NCBI GenBank assembly: GCA_037975125.1
Contig: JAJQOW010000014.1
Span: 3,249,286 to 3,313,285 of the forward strand
Length of the DNA stretch: 64,000 bases
Origin: Latrodectus hesperus
Lineage: Eukaryota; Arthropoda; Arachnida; Araneae; Theridiidae
Direction of reading: 5' to 3'
The translations under genes and the position numbers were made by a program. Position 1 is the first letter of the stretch. Each line of letters begins with the position of its first letter. Shown one piece after another: positions 18,604 to 32,030 of this stretch. A model generated the notes under the pieces. It was given only the letters and a program-made list of their open reading frames with translations, made no database searches and had not been told where the DNA came from.

Positions 18604-20818
18604 ATAGGTATGTAGCTAAGAATAGTAAGAAAATATACCAAATAATCAGAATTTATTACATTCCCCATCATAAGTTGAAGATTACATATATTTACCAGTA
18701 AAAGTGATAGATTTACAATAATTTATCGCATTTACAAATTTTAGTATAGATTCATTAATAATAAGGAATTTATAATACTTTTTTTAAATATTTTAATTTA
18801 AGTGTAGTATATTTTTATGAATGTGAATTTATATTTACCATAATAAGTTTAGTATTTTTCTTATAACAGCATACTGATGAAAAAATATTTTTATGCAGAA
18901 ACAATCGGTGGTTGTACAGATAATTAACGGAAGTACCCATCTATAATTATTGCATGCTGCTTAAAAATTTAATAACAAAATCTTTAAGAATAACTTTTTC
19001 AAATGTACACATTGACAACAAAATGATTCAACATATCCAATTAAATACAAATGACTCTTGTTGCAACAATCCTTATTAATAACAGAAAATGTTTACAGGT
19101 TGTTATCCTTTAAAATTTCACAGAGTTTTGAATTTTGCAGTTGAAAGATTCATTAATAGGATGTTGAATTTTTAATCCTTTAGTAGATGACTAAATTTGT
19201 TTCAAATAAAATATTAATAAAAAATTGAATTTAAACTAAAACACACATAAATTATAAAATTTGCCAATATATTGCTGGGGTGCTTGGAAATATATTTAAT
19301 TCCAATTTCAGGTTATAATTTACTCCTATATATTTCATACAAAATAGAAGAGTATGATGACATTTAAAAATTAGAAATGGTAACAGAAACCATAATCATA
19401 ATACGATTGTGAAATTTTATTTTACAATCTCATCATGAATTTTATATTTTATGTATTCTTAGTTTAAATTTTAATTAAAATATTTCAATTAAGAAAAGGG
19501 CTTCGCAGAACTTCAATTTACAGGGATTTTAAAAAAAACTTTAATGATATTTAATACTATTTTAATCTTTATCGGTATTTATTTCAAAATCATTCACATA
19601 AGAATATTCACATTTAAAATCTTTTTACACTAAACTGTTTTCTTGAAGATGCGTAGCACTCATGTAAATCGATGTTAGCAGTTTCCTTTTGCATAATTCA
19701 ACAAATTTTAGGAATTACTTAGAACTTGTTAGGAGGTAGAGTTAGTAAGGTTTGACTATGTTTTACTTATTTGACTGACTTTAGAGCTCAGTTGTGACTC
19801 TTTGAAGCAGTTGTTGAATATAAATTTGAATTACATATAACACATATTACTTTTACTTGTTCAAAATTGGATGATACTCCAAAGAATTTTTTTTTCAAAT
19901 AAATGATATTATTGAGTATTCTTTTAAGACTGAGAGAAATATTTCTACGTCAGTGTGGGCAAATCAAGTATATAAAGAGGTTTCAAGATTTTAGATCATT
20001 GCCAGCAAATAGAAAAGGAAAACGTGTAGACAAATGGAACTAATAAAATTGTGACAATATATTGTATTAACTAAAATAAGAAAATTAATTAAAGAAATTA
20101 CTTTTGCTTTTGTTATTGATATTTATAAAATTAGTTTTTTAATACACATTGTTATTGGCTGATGAATATGCTTAATTTACTATTTTTTTATTTTCAAATG
20201 TGTTCAAATATCTAATATAAGAAATATAATCAGTAGTTTATAATTATGTTAGAAAAATTCAACTACATTTGACTAAGCCAATTAGACAGTATTCTGGCAT
20301 TTTTACAAAACATCTACTTTGAAGTTATAGGACTAGATTTTTTTTTATTTCACATATGCCAAAAAGTTGGCCTCAAATCCCTAAATCCTAAGCACTTCAA
20401 TACTTTCTAGCAATATCTTTTCTTAAAGAGCTGAGAAATTGCAGAATCAGTGAGTAATTTTTAAATTTAATAATGCGACTCTTTATTTAATTTAAAAACC
20501 ATTGTCTGATTAGATGAGCATTAAATACAATTTAGAGCACCTACTAATTCAATCATCAAGAGACTGTCTTTTAAATCATATCGAATGAGATATAAAATAA
20601 AATTGGCATTGTATTTCTAAGGAAAATGAGAATGGTTGTTTTTATCCTCAGAATCCAATTTTTATTTATAGCTCGTGGACTCACATCCTGTTCAAAAGCT
20701 TTCTTAAGAGTCAAGTTAACAAATAATTTAGTTTTACAAAGCGAAACTGGTCAATTAATGCGACGCTTTATAAAAATTACCTTCTTAACCAATGTATCAG
20801 CTTTTTGTCATCCATGAT
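18604..20818. other. AT-rich non-coding DNA
   Basis: I see no gene. The open frame at 20626-20817 (63 codons) has no recognisable motif. Confidence 0.55.
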
Positions 20819-20891
20819 TCCATAGTGGAATGCACAGGAAAAGATTTCTGTGTCCCAGAAATATTTTCCTATGGATTTCTTTCCATTGTGG
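20819..20891. repeat. Imperfect inverted repeat (hairpin)
   Basis: aggaaaagatttctg (20836-20850) pairs with cagaaatattttcct (20856-20870) with one mismatch and a 5-nt loop. Outer arms ccatagtggaa and ttccattgtgg pair at 9 of 11 positions. No protein or known RNA is associated with it. Confidence 0.7.
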
Positions 20892-21059
20892 ATTAGAAAA
20901 TATGATTGTTTTTATTAATCAGTGAATTTATTTTCTCAGGAAATAGTACTAGAATATGTATAAAAATTATAATTTTTTAAATTGTAATCCATAGTTTTAG
21001 GAAATTGACGAAAATATTTGTCAAGCTCATTTGAGAGTCCCATGAAGTTTTTTTTCAAT

Positions 21060-21510
21060 GGCATGTAGACATACAGGGCAATGAGCAGGCTGGAAGACTG
21101 TGCAAGGAGGGTTGTTACTACAAAAATCCTTCTTTTTCAACACTTACCTTTTTAGAACATCAGTTAATTCTGAAATTTCGAAAGGATGGAGGATTCCTCC
21201 CTACCATCACTGGTACGCAGGCAAAGAGCCTGGCTCTTCATCCGCCCTCAATTGTGACAGAGTCTCTAGAACCGCAATTTCTAGACTAGCAAGTGGCTAC
21301 ACTAAGGGTCTCACGTATTTCGAGGGCAGTAAATTCTTTGAGGTCTGTTCTAAATGTAAAACTGAGCAGGCTTCTCCAAATCACATCCTGGACTGTTTGT
21401 GACTTTCCAGAGAGGATACATATATATTCATTCCCCTTTCCGATCGACGATTTCCTTAGGGCCAACGGTCTGATGGACCTTGTCTGACTTCGTCAGACCT
21501 TTGGAGGATG
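21060..21510 (+). pseudogene. 3' fragment of a non-LTR retrotransposon ORF2
   Basis: The fragment starts inside the end of an RNase H domain (VDIQGNEQAGRL, about 21068) and continues through the C-terminal region: SRLASGYTKGLTYFEGSKFF, then a C-x2-C-x8-H-x3-C motif (CSKCKTEQASPNHILDC) near 21348-21398. It ends with FLRANGLMDLV, stop at about 21487. Several frameshifts break it up. Upstream endonuclease and reverse transcriptase are absent, as expected for a 5'-truncated insertion. The wording of the C-terminus (QASPNHIL) is of a type I associate with arachnid elements. Confidence 0.8.
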
Positions 21511-23600
21511 AGCCACAATTACACAACTGGAAATTGTAACTACCTAATTAAAATTTCCTTAACTAAATCAAATCAAATTTCTTTTTAGTTTAAGATAATG
21601 CTCCAGATTCATTAATTTTAGAGCTACACAAATTAAATATCAAATGCAATTTACAATGTCTTCTTATGTATAAAGCAACTGAACTAAAAACAATGGTGTT
21701 AAATAAGCTATCAACATGGTTTCCAAATGTTTGCAAATGATTAGCAATATCTGAATAAAAATTTTTCATTTACCCAATTTTGATTTCTATTTTCAAGTGA
21801 AACAAATTTATCAGTTAAATAGAAATCTAACTTATAGAAATAAATTATAGAAATTATTTTTTTAATGTTTTGTGTTCTACACGAGTTGAGTACTTATAAT
21901 TTATTTCATTTACAAAATGGACCTTTGTTCAATTTTTAGAAATAACTAATACAATAGTAAAATCATCGATTTTAGACTACAGTAATGAAGAGAAAAAAGT
22001 TTATATTAACTTTTATTTCTTTTATTCCACAGGTGAATTTTATAGGATTAAGTTATGTTACTTTAAAGACGTGTAAAACAAAGTATGGAATTAGATTTTA
22101 TTCTTTACTATGTATTAGAGTATATATCCGATTTATGAGGTTCGACAAAAATACAACTGGGTTAAGCTAATTTGCATCACGTTTCATACTATTGAAAATT
22201 AAATTTATTTTTGAAATTTGTTACATCAACATACTAGGTGTAATTTGTTAAAAACTGTATAGCTAACTTTAAAAAACATTCATTTTACGAATTTTTTTAA
22301 ATAATTTTCATTTGTAATTTTTATGCAAATATTCTATCTGAAAATATACAAATAAAAGGCTTACATTCAACATTCTTTTAATTTTAGTAAATAAAATGTG
22401 AAAAATATAATTCCTAATGAATTTTGACAAATATTCTCCCTGTCATGCATATAATACTGTTTTCACAGCTTTCATAAATTGTATACATATTCAAATCTAC
22501 AAGCGTTTTTAGGAAAAAAAATTTTAATCTTTTTTTTTTCATTATTTCTATATAAATGGCTTAGTATAGTAATGAGTTCATGTGTTCGGTTATTTTTTAA
22601 ATTTTTATAGCAATTTAGTTGTAATAAAAAAGTTGGAAATAAAATTAGTAAAATCATTTTTATATCATTCAGTAAATTATTAAATTAATAAAGCTTTTGG
22701 AATTTTAACAGTGTATATCTACTTGAAGATTTTTTCATCAATATGTTTGAAGATTATTCCTTAATATAAAATTATTATAAGAAATATTAGATGTAAGATT
22801 TTTTATTCGAAAATTTACAAAAAAAAGAAAGAAAAAAAGAAAAAGGAAAGAAATCTTAAATTTTATGTGTCAGTGTAGCCATTGTATATATTTTTATGTA
22901 ACATTATGATATTAAAATGCAATTGTTTTTGTTAAAAGATGCACATAACGATTTTTTTTGTATAAGAAACGACTGTTACATACAAAAGCTAACTTAAATT
23001 ACATTAGAATGCTAAATAAATGAGAAATTTAAATATGATTTATTTTCACAAAGCGTTATTATATTCTTAGTTTATGACACATTCTTAAAGAATTTATAAA
23101 AACATTATTACACAAAATATTAGAAGAATGATTTTAGGTACATAAAAATATTTTATTGGAATAATAAATAGAAATTTAACCATATTTCACATTACAATTA
23201 TGAGTTATGTATGATTTTTTTCCTTGAATTTCCGAATTATTACACTAAAGTTTGAAACTTTTCCTACAATTAGAAATTTTTAGCAATGTGCTTAAAATTA
23301 TTAATTTAAATAAAATTAAAATTTGTTTTCATCAAATTTAATCATACTTTTTCTGAGAACATTAATTCAGTGTTTGCTGCAAAGGAAATCTTAAATTCAA
23401 TCATTGAGATAAATTATCAAACATCTGACATAAAAGTAATGTTATAAGCTAAGTAACAAAACACACAATACTAAACACATTCAAAATCATTACTATTTCG
23501 GTTAAATATAAATCACTGTGAACAGAAATTTAAATTATCAGTCATATTTCACAGTCAGAAAAATATTTGAAGTGAAATCGCATATCACAATTTGTTACAT
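21511..23600. other. AT-rich non-coding DNA
   Basis: No supported feature. A purine-rich low-complexity run (A/G) lies at about 22818-22852. Confidence 0.6.
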
Positions 23601-23871
23601 TTTTAAGGGAATGGAACTTTTAGTACAGATCATCTTTCATCATTATGCATCTCCATTTCCTTTCATCGCCAATCAGAGGAAATAGAGAAAATTGAGGAAT
23701 TACGGAAAACTCTACGCCACTTACGAAGCTTAACGGAACTTCAGAATAAATGAAGCGTGCCTAACTGCTCAAACCTTTCAGCAATTAGTGGGCAGAAATC
23801 ATACATCAGCTGCTGATGCGACTGCTGATCTGTAATCCTCTTTAGAGTCTTCCTTTCTATCTGGTCTCTCA
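23601..23871. other. GC-richer unassigned block
   Basis: About 270 bases noticeably less AT-rich than their flanks, containing gctgctgatgcgactgctgatc and leading straight into a pyrimidine microsatellite. No open frame of note is present. It could be an old repeat or a conserved non-coding stretch. Confidence 0.35.
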
Positions 23872-23915
23872 CTTTCTCTCTCTCTCCCTCTCTCTCCCTC
23901 TCTCTCCCTCTCTCC
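23872..23915. repeat. (TCTCTCCC)n pyrimidine microsatellite
   Basis: Repeats of ctctctccc-type units, about four to five copies, on the plus strand. Confidence 0.9.
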
Positions 23916-24430
23916 GTAAAGAAGGATTTATCTAGATAGCAGATATATCCATATATATGAACAAAAGATTCTTCCTTCAGAAAAGTATATCTGAAAACAT
24001 ATTTTAAATTCAGTTTATTCAGAATGTTATACTATTGTATTATAAAATAAAAGAAAAAGGAAATGCGATTTTTATGAAAAATCATAAACCAAAAAAAGAC
24101 CATACATAAAAGTTAAAAAAAATTAAATTCTATTAATTTAAATTGGTAAAATTCAAATTAAGTGAATTCTTTTTTGAACACAATATTATAGAATTATTCA
24201 AAAGTATGTGGTGCTCTAATTTACTTACTATATTTTTCAGCTCTTTGTCAATTTAAATTAACTATTAATTTGAGATAAGTAAATTAGTGAAATATATACT
24301 TTTGAATTCTATAATATTAGAAATACATAACTTACTTACATTAAAAAGTAAATTCCTTTATGAAACATGTAATAAATTCCTAAGCAGATTTATATAGCCT
24401 ATACAGATTTAAGTCATCTCGAATGCACTG
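23916..24430. other. AT-rich non-coding DNA
   Basis: I see no gene before the second Tc1 copy. Confidence 0.6.
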
Positions 24431-25746
24431 CTGGCCACCCAAATTACAACACCAAGAAAGGCAAGATATATCACAAAAACATTTATTTGGTAGATAACAT
24501 GTTGATCAAATATCAAATGATTAAATTTATAGATTTCTGTGAAGTCTGGTTCCTGCCAAAATCAGTAGCCAGAGTAGCCGCCATTGTTGGAGATCACCGG
24601 TGCCACACGCCTCGGTATGGATTCAAAAAGACTTAGGATGTGTTCTTGGGGTACAGCACACCAAGCATTTTCCACACGTTGCCAAAGTTGATCTGGTATG
24701 GCAGCTGGGATGCAATCAGGGTCAATCGTTGAGCAACCATGAAACACATGTTTTCTATCGGAAAAAGATCCGGAGAGCGAGCTGTCCAGGTAATCAATTC
24801 AATCAGGTGATTAATGAAGAACCCATTGATATTGAATGCCATTATCCTGTTGAAATACGGCTGTAGGAAAGCCCTGACGTTAAGGAAGGTCAACTGGCTT
24901 CAATACCTCGGAGATGTAGTACTGGCTGTTTAAAGTACCAGCACTGCATACAGGAGCCCCAGAATGATATCCAATACAGCCCTTTACCATAATACCCGGT
25001 GTAAATCCAGTGCGGCGGTACATAACGCAGCTGTTCAGCATCTTCTCTCCATGGTTTCTCCAGACTCAAATGCGACTATCGTAGTGTTACAGACAAAAGC
25101 GTGACTCCTCAATACAGACAATTTCATCCAATTTTGCATCCTTCTTTCATCGCTCCTATGATGGTGAAGACATCTGTGGTTCTATGTTAACTATAGATAA
25201 AGCAATGGACGTCTAGCGGACACTGAATGATGCGTTACAGACTGATGTGCAGCGCTATGGTTTGGGATATTGCTGATCCGTCACTGCCATGCTCACAATT
25301 TGCCCGTCATCACTTGAAGTAAATCACTGAAGTGCATGCAATGGAGCACACGTCGGTCCATTGTACACTCCTGCATCCAACGACCTCATATCCGCATTCA
25401 AGCTGTTTGCTTTCGTTCAAAACGACTAACGATTTTCCTGAAACTTAATCCACAATCTCGATACCTCCTTATCCTTCCTCGGTTGAACTTAGATGCTTGA
25501 TAAAAGAAATGTTCGCTGTTGTTGTTGAAATGTTGAAAAAAATAATCAGAAAAACACAATTGCCGAATTTAAAATCATCGAAATCTCCCAGCCTTAACTG
25601 TCTCTTTGAAGTGACACCACATGCATGCGTGATGTGCGTCTACGGGGAAATTCTAATCATTTGCATGCATCATTTCTTCTAATGCATGTAGTAAATTTCA
25701 TGTTATTTGCATGCCTTCTTCAGGATGATGCATTTATGATGGCCAG
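24431..25746 (-). mobile_element. Degenerate Tc1-like transposon, copy B
   Basis: The ends are ctggccacccaaattac (24431 on) and, in reverse complement, ctggccatcataaatgc (from 25746). Both begin ctggcca, which fits a terminal inverted repeat. A TA follows the right end (25747-25748). The length is about 1.3 kb. It belongs to the same family and has the same orientation as copy A, about 10 kb away. Confidence 0.85.
24560..25360 (-). pseudogene. Tc1-family transposase, broken (copy B)
   Basis: Minus-strand segments match a DD34E transposase. One is near 25135-25099 (DEIVCIEES, where the catalytic Asp of the usual TDES motif is Glu). Another is 24893-24633 (YFNRIM, ARSPDLFPIENMCFMVAQRL, retaining the catalytic Glu in PIEN). 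The last is 24747-24562 (DQLWQRVENAWCAVPQEHIL, then SIPRRVAPVISNNGGY), the usual C-terminus. Frames change repeatedly. Compared with copy A, the C-terminal third is better kept and the region around HTSPAP is worse. Confidence 0.85.
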
Positions 25747-25748
25747 TA

Positions 25749-27492
25749 TGTATATTTAGATTTTTTTGTTATTAATATAAGACATAAAAATTATCAACTG
25801 CATATTTTTGCTTTATTTAATTTAATTTTAGTTCAACCAGTTTCTTAAAGTGGTCTCTAAATCAATACAGACACTGATATCTGCGGTAGATATCAAATTT
25901 ACTGATTATTAAATTGACGAGATATTGCTCAGCACCCCACATGTCTAATTTAAGAAACTTAAAAAAATCTTTAAAAATCTTTAAATTTTAGAAAAAGAAT
26001 TATGAACATTTATTCAATTTGAATGTAGTTAAACATAACTTAATAATTAACATGATTATGCATTAAAATTACTTGCCCTGATAGATGTAAATTATACTTT
26101 AATGAATACTTAATTTATATTATATGGCACTATTTGAGTCTAAATTTTAATCACATTTATGCAATGAATACTGATTTGGAGAATTTTCCTTATATTATTT
26201 AGGCTATGGCAATGAATGCGATTGGTAAAATCTTATATTCATGTTATAATTTAGTACGCTTAATACAATCACCAAATTACTAAATCTATATTTTCTTTCC
26301 CTGAAATATAAGAAAAAACAGTAATATTTCAAATTAATATTAATTTAATTTAATTTAAATATTAATATAAAATACCAAAGTCTTATTATTGAATCCAAAT
26401 TTCAGTCTAAAACAATAATCCAAAACATATTAATTTTGAAGTTTACAAATTTCAGTTATGAGTTTTTTCCCTTTTAGGGAATTAACAGCAGTGGAAAGTA
26501 TCATAATTTTCATATAAGAAGCATTTTGTTTAAATAGAACGAAAGAAATAGAGATAATTAGTCAAGTCAATAACGTGTGTATTGAATATTAATGAGGCTA
26601 AACATAACATTGCTTCACAACTAAAATTGTTAAGATTCCATATTAGAATATTGATATAACTATACCCTTATGCTATTGATATCAACATTTGGAATTGTTT
26701 TATCATTGTTTCAATAGAAATACTGGGTATAATATTACAGTAAAATGTCTTTAATCTTCGTCAATTATTCTAAGACTAATTTATAAATATTCGATAGTCG
26801 CAGATTGTCCATTTCTTTGTGTTATGACTTCTTATTTCATAAAAAAAGAAATAGTATCACTCTTATTACAATATATGTGTATTAACCAAATATAGCAATT
26901 AAATTTATAAAGGTTACATAGTAACGGTTAATTATGAACTATAAATAGAAATTCATATATGTAAAATTTAAAAGTATGAAATCAATATTTTCAAATTTCT
27001 CATATAAATAATACAAAATAGCAATATTGATTGTAATGATATATAAACCAAAATATAAATTAATGATAAAAAAACCGGATTTACAATAAAAATAGGATTA
27101 AACTGAAAAGCAAAATCTATATATTCTGAATAAATCTAAGAATATGATGTAAAAATTTCTTCATCAAATATATCAGCAAAAGCAAATCTAATTGAAATGT
27201 TAATGAAATATTTATTCAAAAATATAATTTATATAAATATAATTTCTTCATCTTGACTTCTATTGATACGCAAATAAAATGCATGGAGATTCTACAAGCA
27301 TATGTTCTTAGATTATGTTTTATCAGAAACAATCAATTATCAACATACCTACGTACATCTTAAGTAAGTGAAAATTAGTTGGTTACTTTGTCTAGTAAAA
27401 TAATAAGTTGCAGGTAAATTAAATTAAATTTTACTAAAAATCTATCATGTTTTGCTTTTAAATATTAAGAAAATTAAAACAAAATGGGTATG

Positions 27493-27496
<4 letters not shown>
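25749..27496. other. AT-rich non-coding DNA
   Basis: I see no gene or element. A local near-palindrome of taatttaattt units lies around 26334-26365. Confidence 0.6.

Positions 27497-27577
<81 letters not shown>
27497..27577. repeat. (TA)n microsatellite
   Basis: About 81 bases of TA dinucleotide. Confidence 0.97.
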
Positions 27578-27581
<4 letters not shown>

Positions 27582-28704
27582 TATCGAGAAAATCGTCGGC
27601 TTTTTTATGGAACAAAGTTTTTCGAATTTTCATCTAAGCATTAAGAAGACTCAAAATATTAACTGAATGTGTCTAATGCTGTCTTTAGAATCTCCCATTA
27701 TCACATTCCGATCATTATAGGAGCTTAAAGAGATGCAATTTTTATCTTAAAAGCATACTCCTGTCTGAATAAACTACTTTAGATATCCACTTGGCTTTGT
27801 GAAACGACCCTTACTTAAATAAACAAATTTCATTATATTAATTGGATGATAGCTGACCATCCCAGTCATTACCTAGATTAAACATATTTCTTTTTATAGA
27901 GGATGTGCCCCATTAAATCGGCAAGCCCTACTTTGAATTATATGTATACATATATTGGCATATTTTTTTACCATTTGCCAAGTTTGAAAATGTGGAACGT
28001 TTTCTATCAATTCTTTAATACTTTTAGAATCAGAAATTTATGTACTAAAACTATATATTTAAAGATTTTATGAAAATTTCCAGAAAAAAAATCTATTGGC
28101 TAAAAATGAGCATCATCTCTCTTGTTAAACATGTTTTTTTAATTAATAGGAAGAAAACACCTATATTTCCTTCGAAATACTTCTCCTATATCAGAGAGGT
28201 AAAATTATAGAATGATTATATATAAGTATAAATTTATAGAGTAGAATAATAAATTAATAGAGTGTTGAAAAATGATATATTTTATCGGTGATTGAGAATT
28301 TTGCTTAAATATTTTTAACGAAGAAACTTCCAGACATTTATTAATATCTAAAAATTTGGTTTGTTAATTAAAACTTTATTTTTCAGTTTTTAATTTATAT
28401 AAATATTCAAAATATAATGTTCGATATTATTCTAACTATTTAAATTCTAATCGGTTAAAATAACGTTATTTGTGTGTGTATGTGTGTGAGTAAATATATT
28501 ATTTAATACTGTTTTTGATAATTCTAATTTTGATAAAATTCTATACATATTATACTTGATAAAATCTTCAATTCTAAAGAACAATTTTCGATATTAAATA
28601 ATTATAAATACACATTTTAAATAATTATAAATATACATTTAAACGTTCATATTTTATATAAATATTTTAAAATAGCAGACATAGTCATCAGAATTATAAT
28701 TTAG
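27578..28704. other. AT-rich non-coding DNA
   Basis: I see no gene. A short gtgtgtgtatgtgtgtg run lies near 28471-28488. Confidence 0.6.
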
Positions 28705-28798
28705 AAAGATAGATTAGGACCCATGAAAATATAGTAATTGACTTATTTTTTAAAGATAGATTAGAACCCAGGAAAATATAGTAATTGACTTATTATTT
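28705..28798. repeat. Tandem duplication, 47-bp unit x2
   Basis: Units start aaagatagattag at 28705 and 28752 and share gaaaatatagtaattgactt, with few differences. A local duplication with no coding content. Confidence 0.9.
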
Positions 28799-30103
28799 TT
28801 AATTTCATATTTCTGTCCATATAATTAATTTTTATAATTAGAAATATTTGTTATTAAAATGTAATAAATGGATATAGTTATTTTAATATTATATTATTTC
28901 TTAAATTAAATATAGTTTTTAAAATCTATTTCATGTTGTTGTATTATATGTGTCACTATCAAAAATCAAGAATTAGAATATGGTTATTTATTTTTGTACA
29001 TAAAATTTAACGTAATCTCATTTGCCTGCAATCCTTCATATTTAAAAATGAAAGATAAATAAAATTTGTTCGAAATAACATTTACTTTTTAACTTTAGAA
29101 GAACTTTCAGGTATAATTTCAAATTTAAAAACGAGTTCATTGGACAAATACAGTAATAAAAAATAAATATCTAATATCGCAAGGTTTTATATAGTTTATG
29201 TTAAATTCTCAAATATGGAGTCAAGCAATTTTCGTTTTCGTGATTTTAAATATTATTTTTAATACATTGGGATAGCGAGAAATTCAGAATAATAATTATG
29301 ATTCTGATAAATCCTTATTGTTAATAAACTGTATTGAAATCAAAATAGAATTGTGTTTCATGTCGGTCAGTTAATGTAAGATTATATAAAGCTCAGTTAC
29401 AAAGCAATAGAAAAGTAAATTCTCTGTTGACTTTCATTGTCTTTTTGGTCCTTTTACAGTCTTATTCTATATTTATTTAAGGTAGCTTTTTAAGTATCAC
29501 TCTATATTTATTTACGTTCATTCTTTTGATTTTTAATTGGGTATAAAAACATAAATGTAAATTTAATTATTATTAATAATATTCTAAATATAAATAACCT
29601 TAGAAAAATATATAAACAACGAATCAAGTTATTATGAAAACAACGCATTATTAGAATAGAGAAATTTCTAAACAAAATGAAGTTCAATAAATGATTGATT
29701 ACATCCAATAAATGTAAAAACATCTTTCAAATCATATTTTATTTTGAAACTAAGCACTCATTCATTAGTCGATGCATAACTCAAGAGGATGAATAAGACA
29801 TTAATAATCAGTGAGTGATTCTCTCCTGTAGGTTTAATGGACATCAAATATTGTTCTCCAAGATCAAAATTTTCTGGAAGTATTTAAAAACTGGATAATA
29901 AATAATTCTGTTGTAGCAAGCAGAGGCATCCCTATCATTTTCTGAAATATATGGATTATTTTACAATTTTAAAAATCTACTAAGTAAAAGCTGTATTGTT
30001 TTATATAATAAATCTTCGAAAGTGAAGTTATAAATTCCTAACGTGTACGGTATATATAGTTTCAAAAATACTTGCTTATTATTTGGATACCAAAATTTAT
30101 CTA
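28799..30103. other. AT-rich non-coding DNA
   Basis: No supported feature. The 71-codon minus-strand frame at 29508-29723 is Phe/Leu/Ile-rich low complexity. Confidence 0.55.
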
Positions 30104-30588
30104 CACGGTGGTTCTAATTTTTTTACAAATTAAGGGTGTGATACTACGCTTCCAAACAAGCAATAATCACATAAGAACATAGGGTCGCATTCCTCTCTGA
30201 GAGGCTGAAAAGAAGAAAGTAGAAACGCATCAAGAATCTATCTCGAATTTACTGTATGCAAATTTTCACACAGAAGTAACAGCATTTTGCTCTAATTGGT
30301 TACTGGAGAAAATCAATCAAAGTAAATGTCATCTTTTAAAAACGGCCCAACATCATCGCTTCAAGTATTATCTGGAGCATTTGCTATGAGGTTTTCACTA
30401 AACAATAAATATGATTGTGAAGCTTTTGGTATTATTCATTTGATTACCCAACACTGTTGTAAGTTCAGGAAGGAATTCCTCATATTTTCTATCTCACAGT
30501 GGAATTCGACCCCATGTTCCTATGTGATTATTGCTTGTATGGATGGGGACTATAACCCCTCTTAATTTGTAAAAACAATGTATCACCC
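30104..30588. mobile_element. MITE with long terminal inverted repeats
   Basis: The first ~100 bases match the reverse complement of the last ~100. Shared blocks are tttttacaaattaag, caagcaataatcacata, gaacatrgggtcg and gaattcc/gcattcc. Outer ends are cacggtggttct on the left and, reversed, gggtgatacatt on the right. A TA lies on both sides (30102-30103 and 30589-30590), fitting a Tc1/mariner-type TA target. The 485-bp element has no transposase, so it is non-autonomous. The 79-codon open frame at 30326-30565 lies within it and crosses the right arm, so I do not take it as a gene. Confidence 0.8.
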
Positions 30589-30637
30589 TATATATGTATT
30601 TACTATATTTTTAAGTAAAATATTCATATTTTGTATG

Positions 30638-30766
<129 letters not shown>

Positions 30767-30906
30767 GCAAAGTTAGATATAGAACTGAAAAGCACAAGAA
30801 TATATAAACATTTATGCTTAGCAACACATTTAGAGCATAACCAGCTAGAATAGTATTACTAAGATATAGTTAATAGTATATTTTATAAAATACAATGAAA
30901 AATGCT

Positions 30907-30990
30907 AAATGGAGAATAGTACCTTGAAAATATTAAATGGAAAACAATACATTGAAAATACCAAATGGAAAGAATTACATTGAAAATACT
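30907..30990. repeat. 28-bp tandem repeat x3
   Basis: Three adjacent 28-base units begin aaatgga at 30907, 30935 and 30963 and share ttgaaaatact-type ends. A decayed fourth unit may follow. The overlapping short open frame at 30937-31125 has no recognised family. Confidence 0.85.
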
Positions 30991-31311
30991 TGGAGGAAAT
31001 TTCAAAGAAAATATCAAAGTAAGATAGATAAAAATGGAATAAAGTACCAATTTGGCCAGCTTCGTCAGGGGGTGTTGACCACATTAGCACAAATTATGGC
31101 TTTTCTGCAATGGCCCAAGACATAGTCTTAAAGAAGCCAGTACACCACAAAGCAATACCAAAAATTCAAACCAAAGTATCAAGCCAGAATAAAAGAAGTA
31201 GAATTTAATCTAAAATATATAAGTCAAAATCCAATGTTGCCAAGATACATTTAATTTATAATAATCAAATTAAAACCATATCTAAATTCAAGTCCAAATC
31301 TGCAAGAACCT

Positions 31312-31514
<203 letters not shown>

Positions 31515-31699
31515 AATAACATATCTAACTATAAAAAACTTACTTTGTTTCCTAAAAAAACTAAATGTAAAAATATATGCCTCATAAAAAATTAAATGCA
31601 ACAGTATTTTCCCATCTAATAGCAATCATAAATGGAAAGAGCACAACTTCTACCAGTCAATAGTATCCTGTATTACTATTTCTGAATGCTGTATAAAGA

Positions 31700-32030
31700 A
31701 CTAGAAGAAAAAGGAAATACATCGCTTGCAATACATAGGATAGAAAAGAAACCTCCCATTACCAAATCTTTTACGCAGGCAAAAACGGATTTCCCGCTAC
31801 TTTGTTGAAGGTACCTTTCTTCTTACAGAAAGTGTATTCCTTTGAATAGGGACATCACCGCAATTCAATTTCCACTTATAAGTTGTGAGAAGAAGATATT
31901 CTGCTCTTTTTCCAAAAGCAAGAATTGCAGTTTCTAAAGAACTTTAAAAGTTCAAGCTTCTTGGAATAAAGTTTAATAGTTCACCTAGTTGTTATAAGCA
32001 GAAATGTGTCTATATATGTATTTGTGTTTC
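31700..32030 (+). repeat. Dispersed repeat, copy B
   Basis: Matches copy C at gcaggcaaaaacggatttccc and ctactttgttgaagg (about 31775-31815). Matches copy A at cagaaagtgtattcc and acatcaccgcaattc (about 31826-31868). At the position where copy A becomes a long TA array, this copy has only a short tatatatgtatttg. It contains no protein. Confidence 0.55.

Noticed and set aside
24600..24866. 88-codon plus-strand frame
   Set aside because: Antisense to the Tc1 transposase remnant.
30907..30990. CRISPR-like array
   Set aside because: The 28-bp units are directly adjacent with no spacers, and the setting is eukaryotic. It is a simple tandem repeat.
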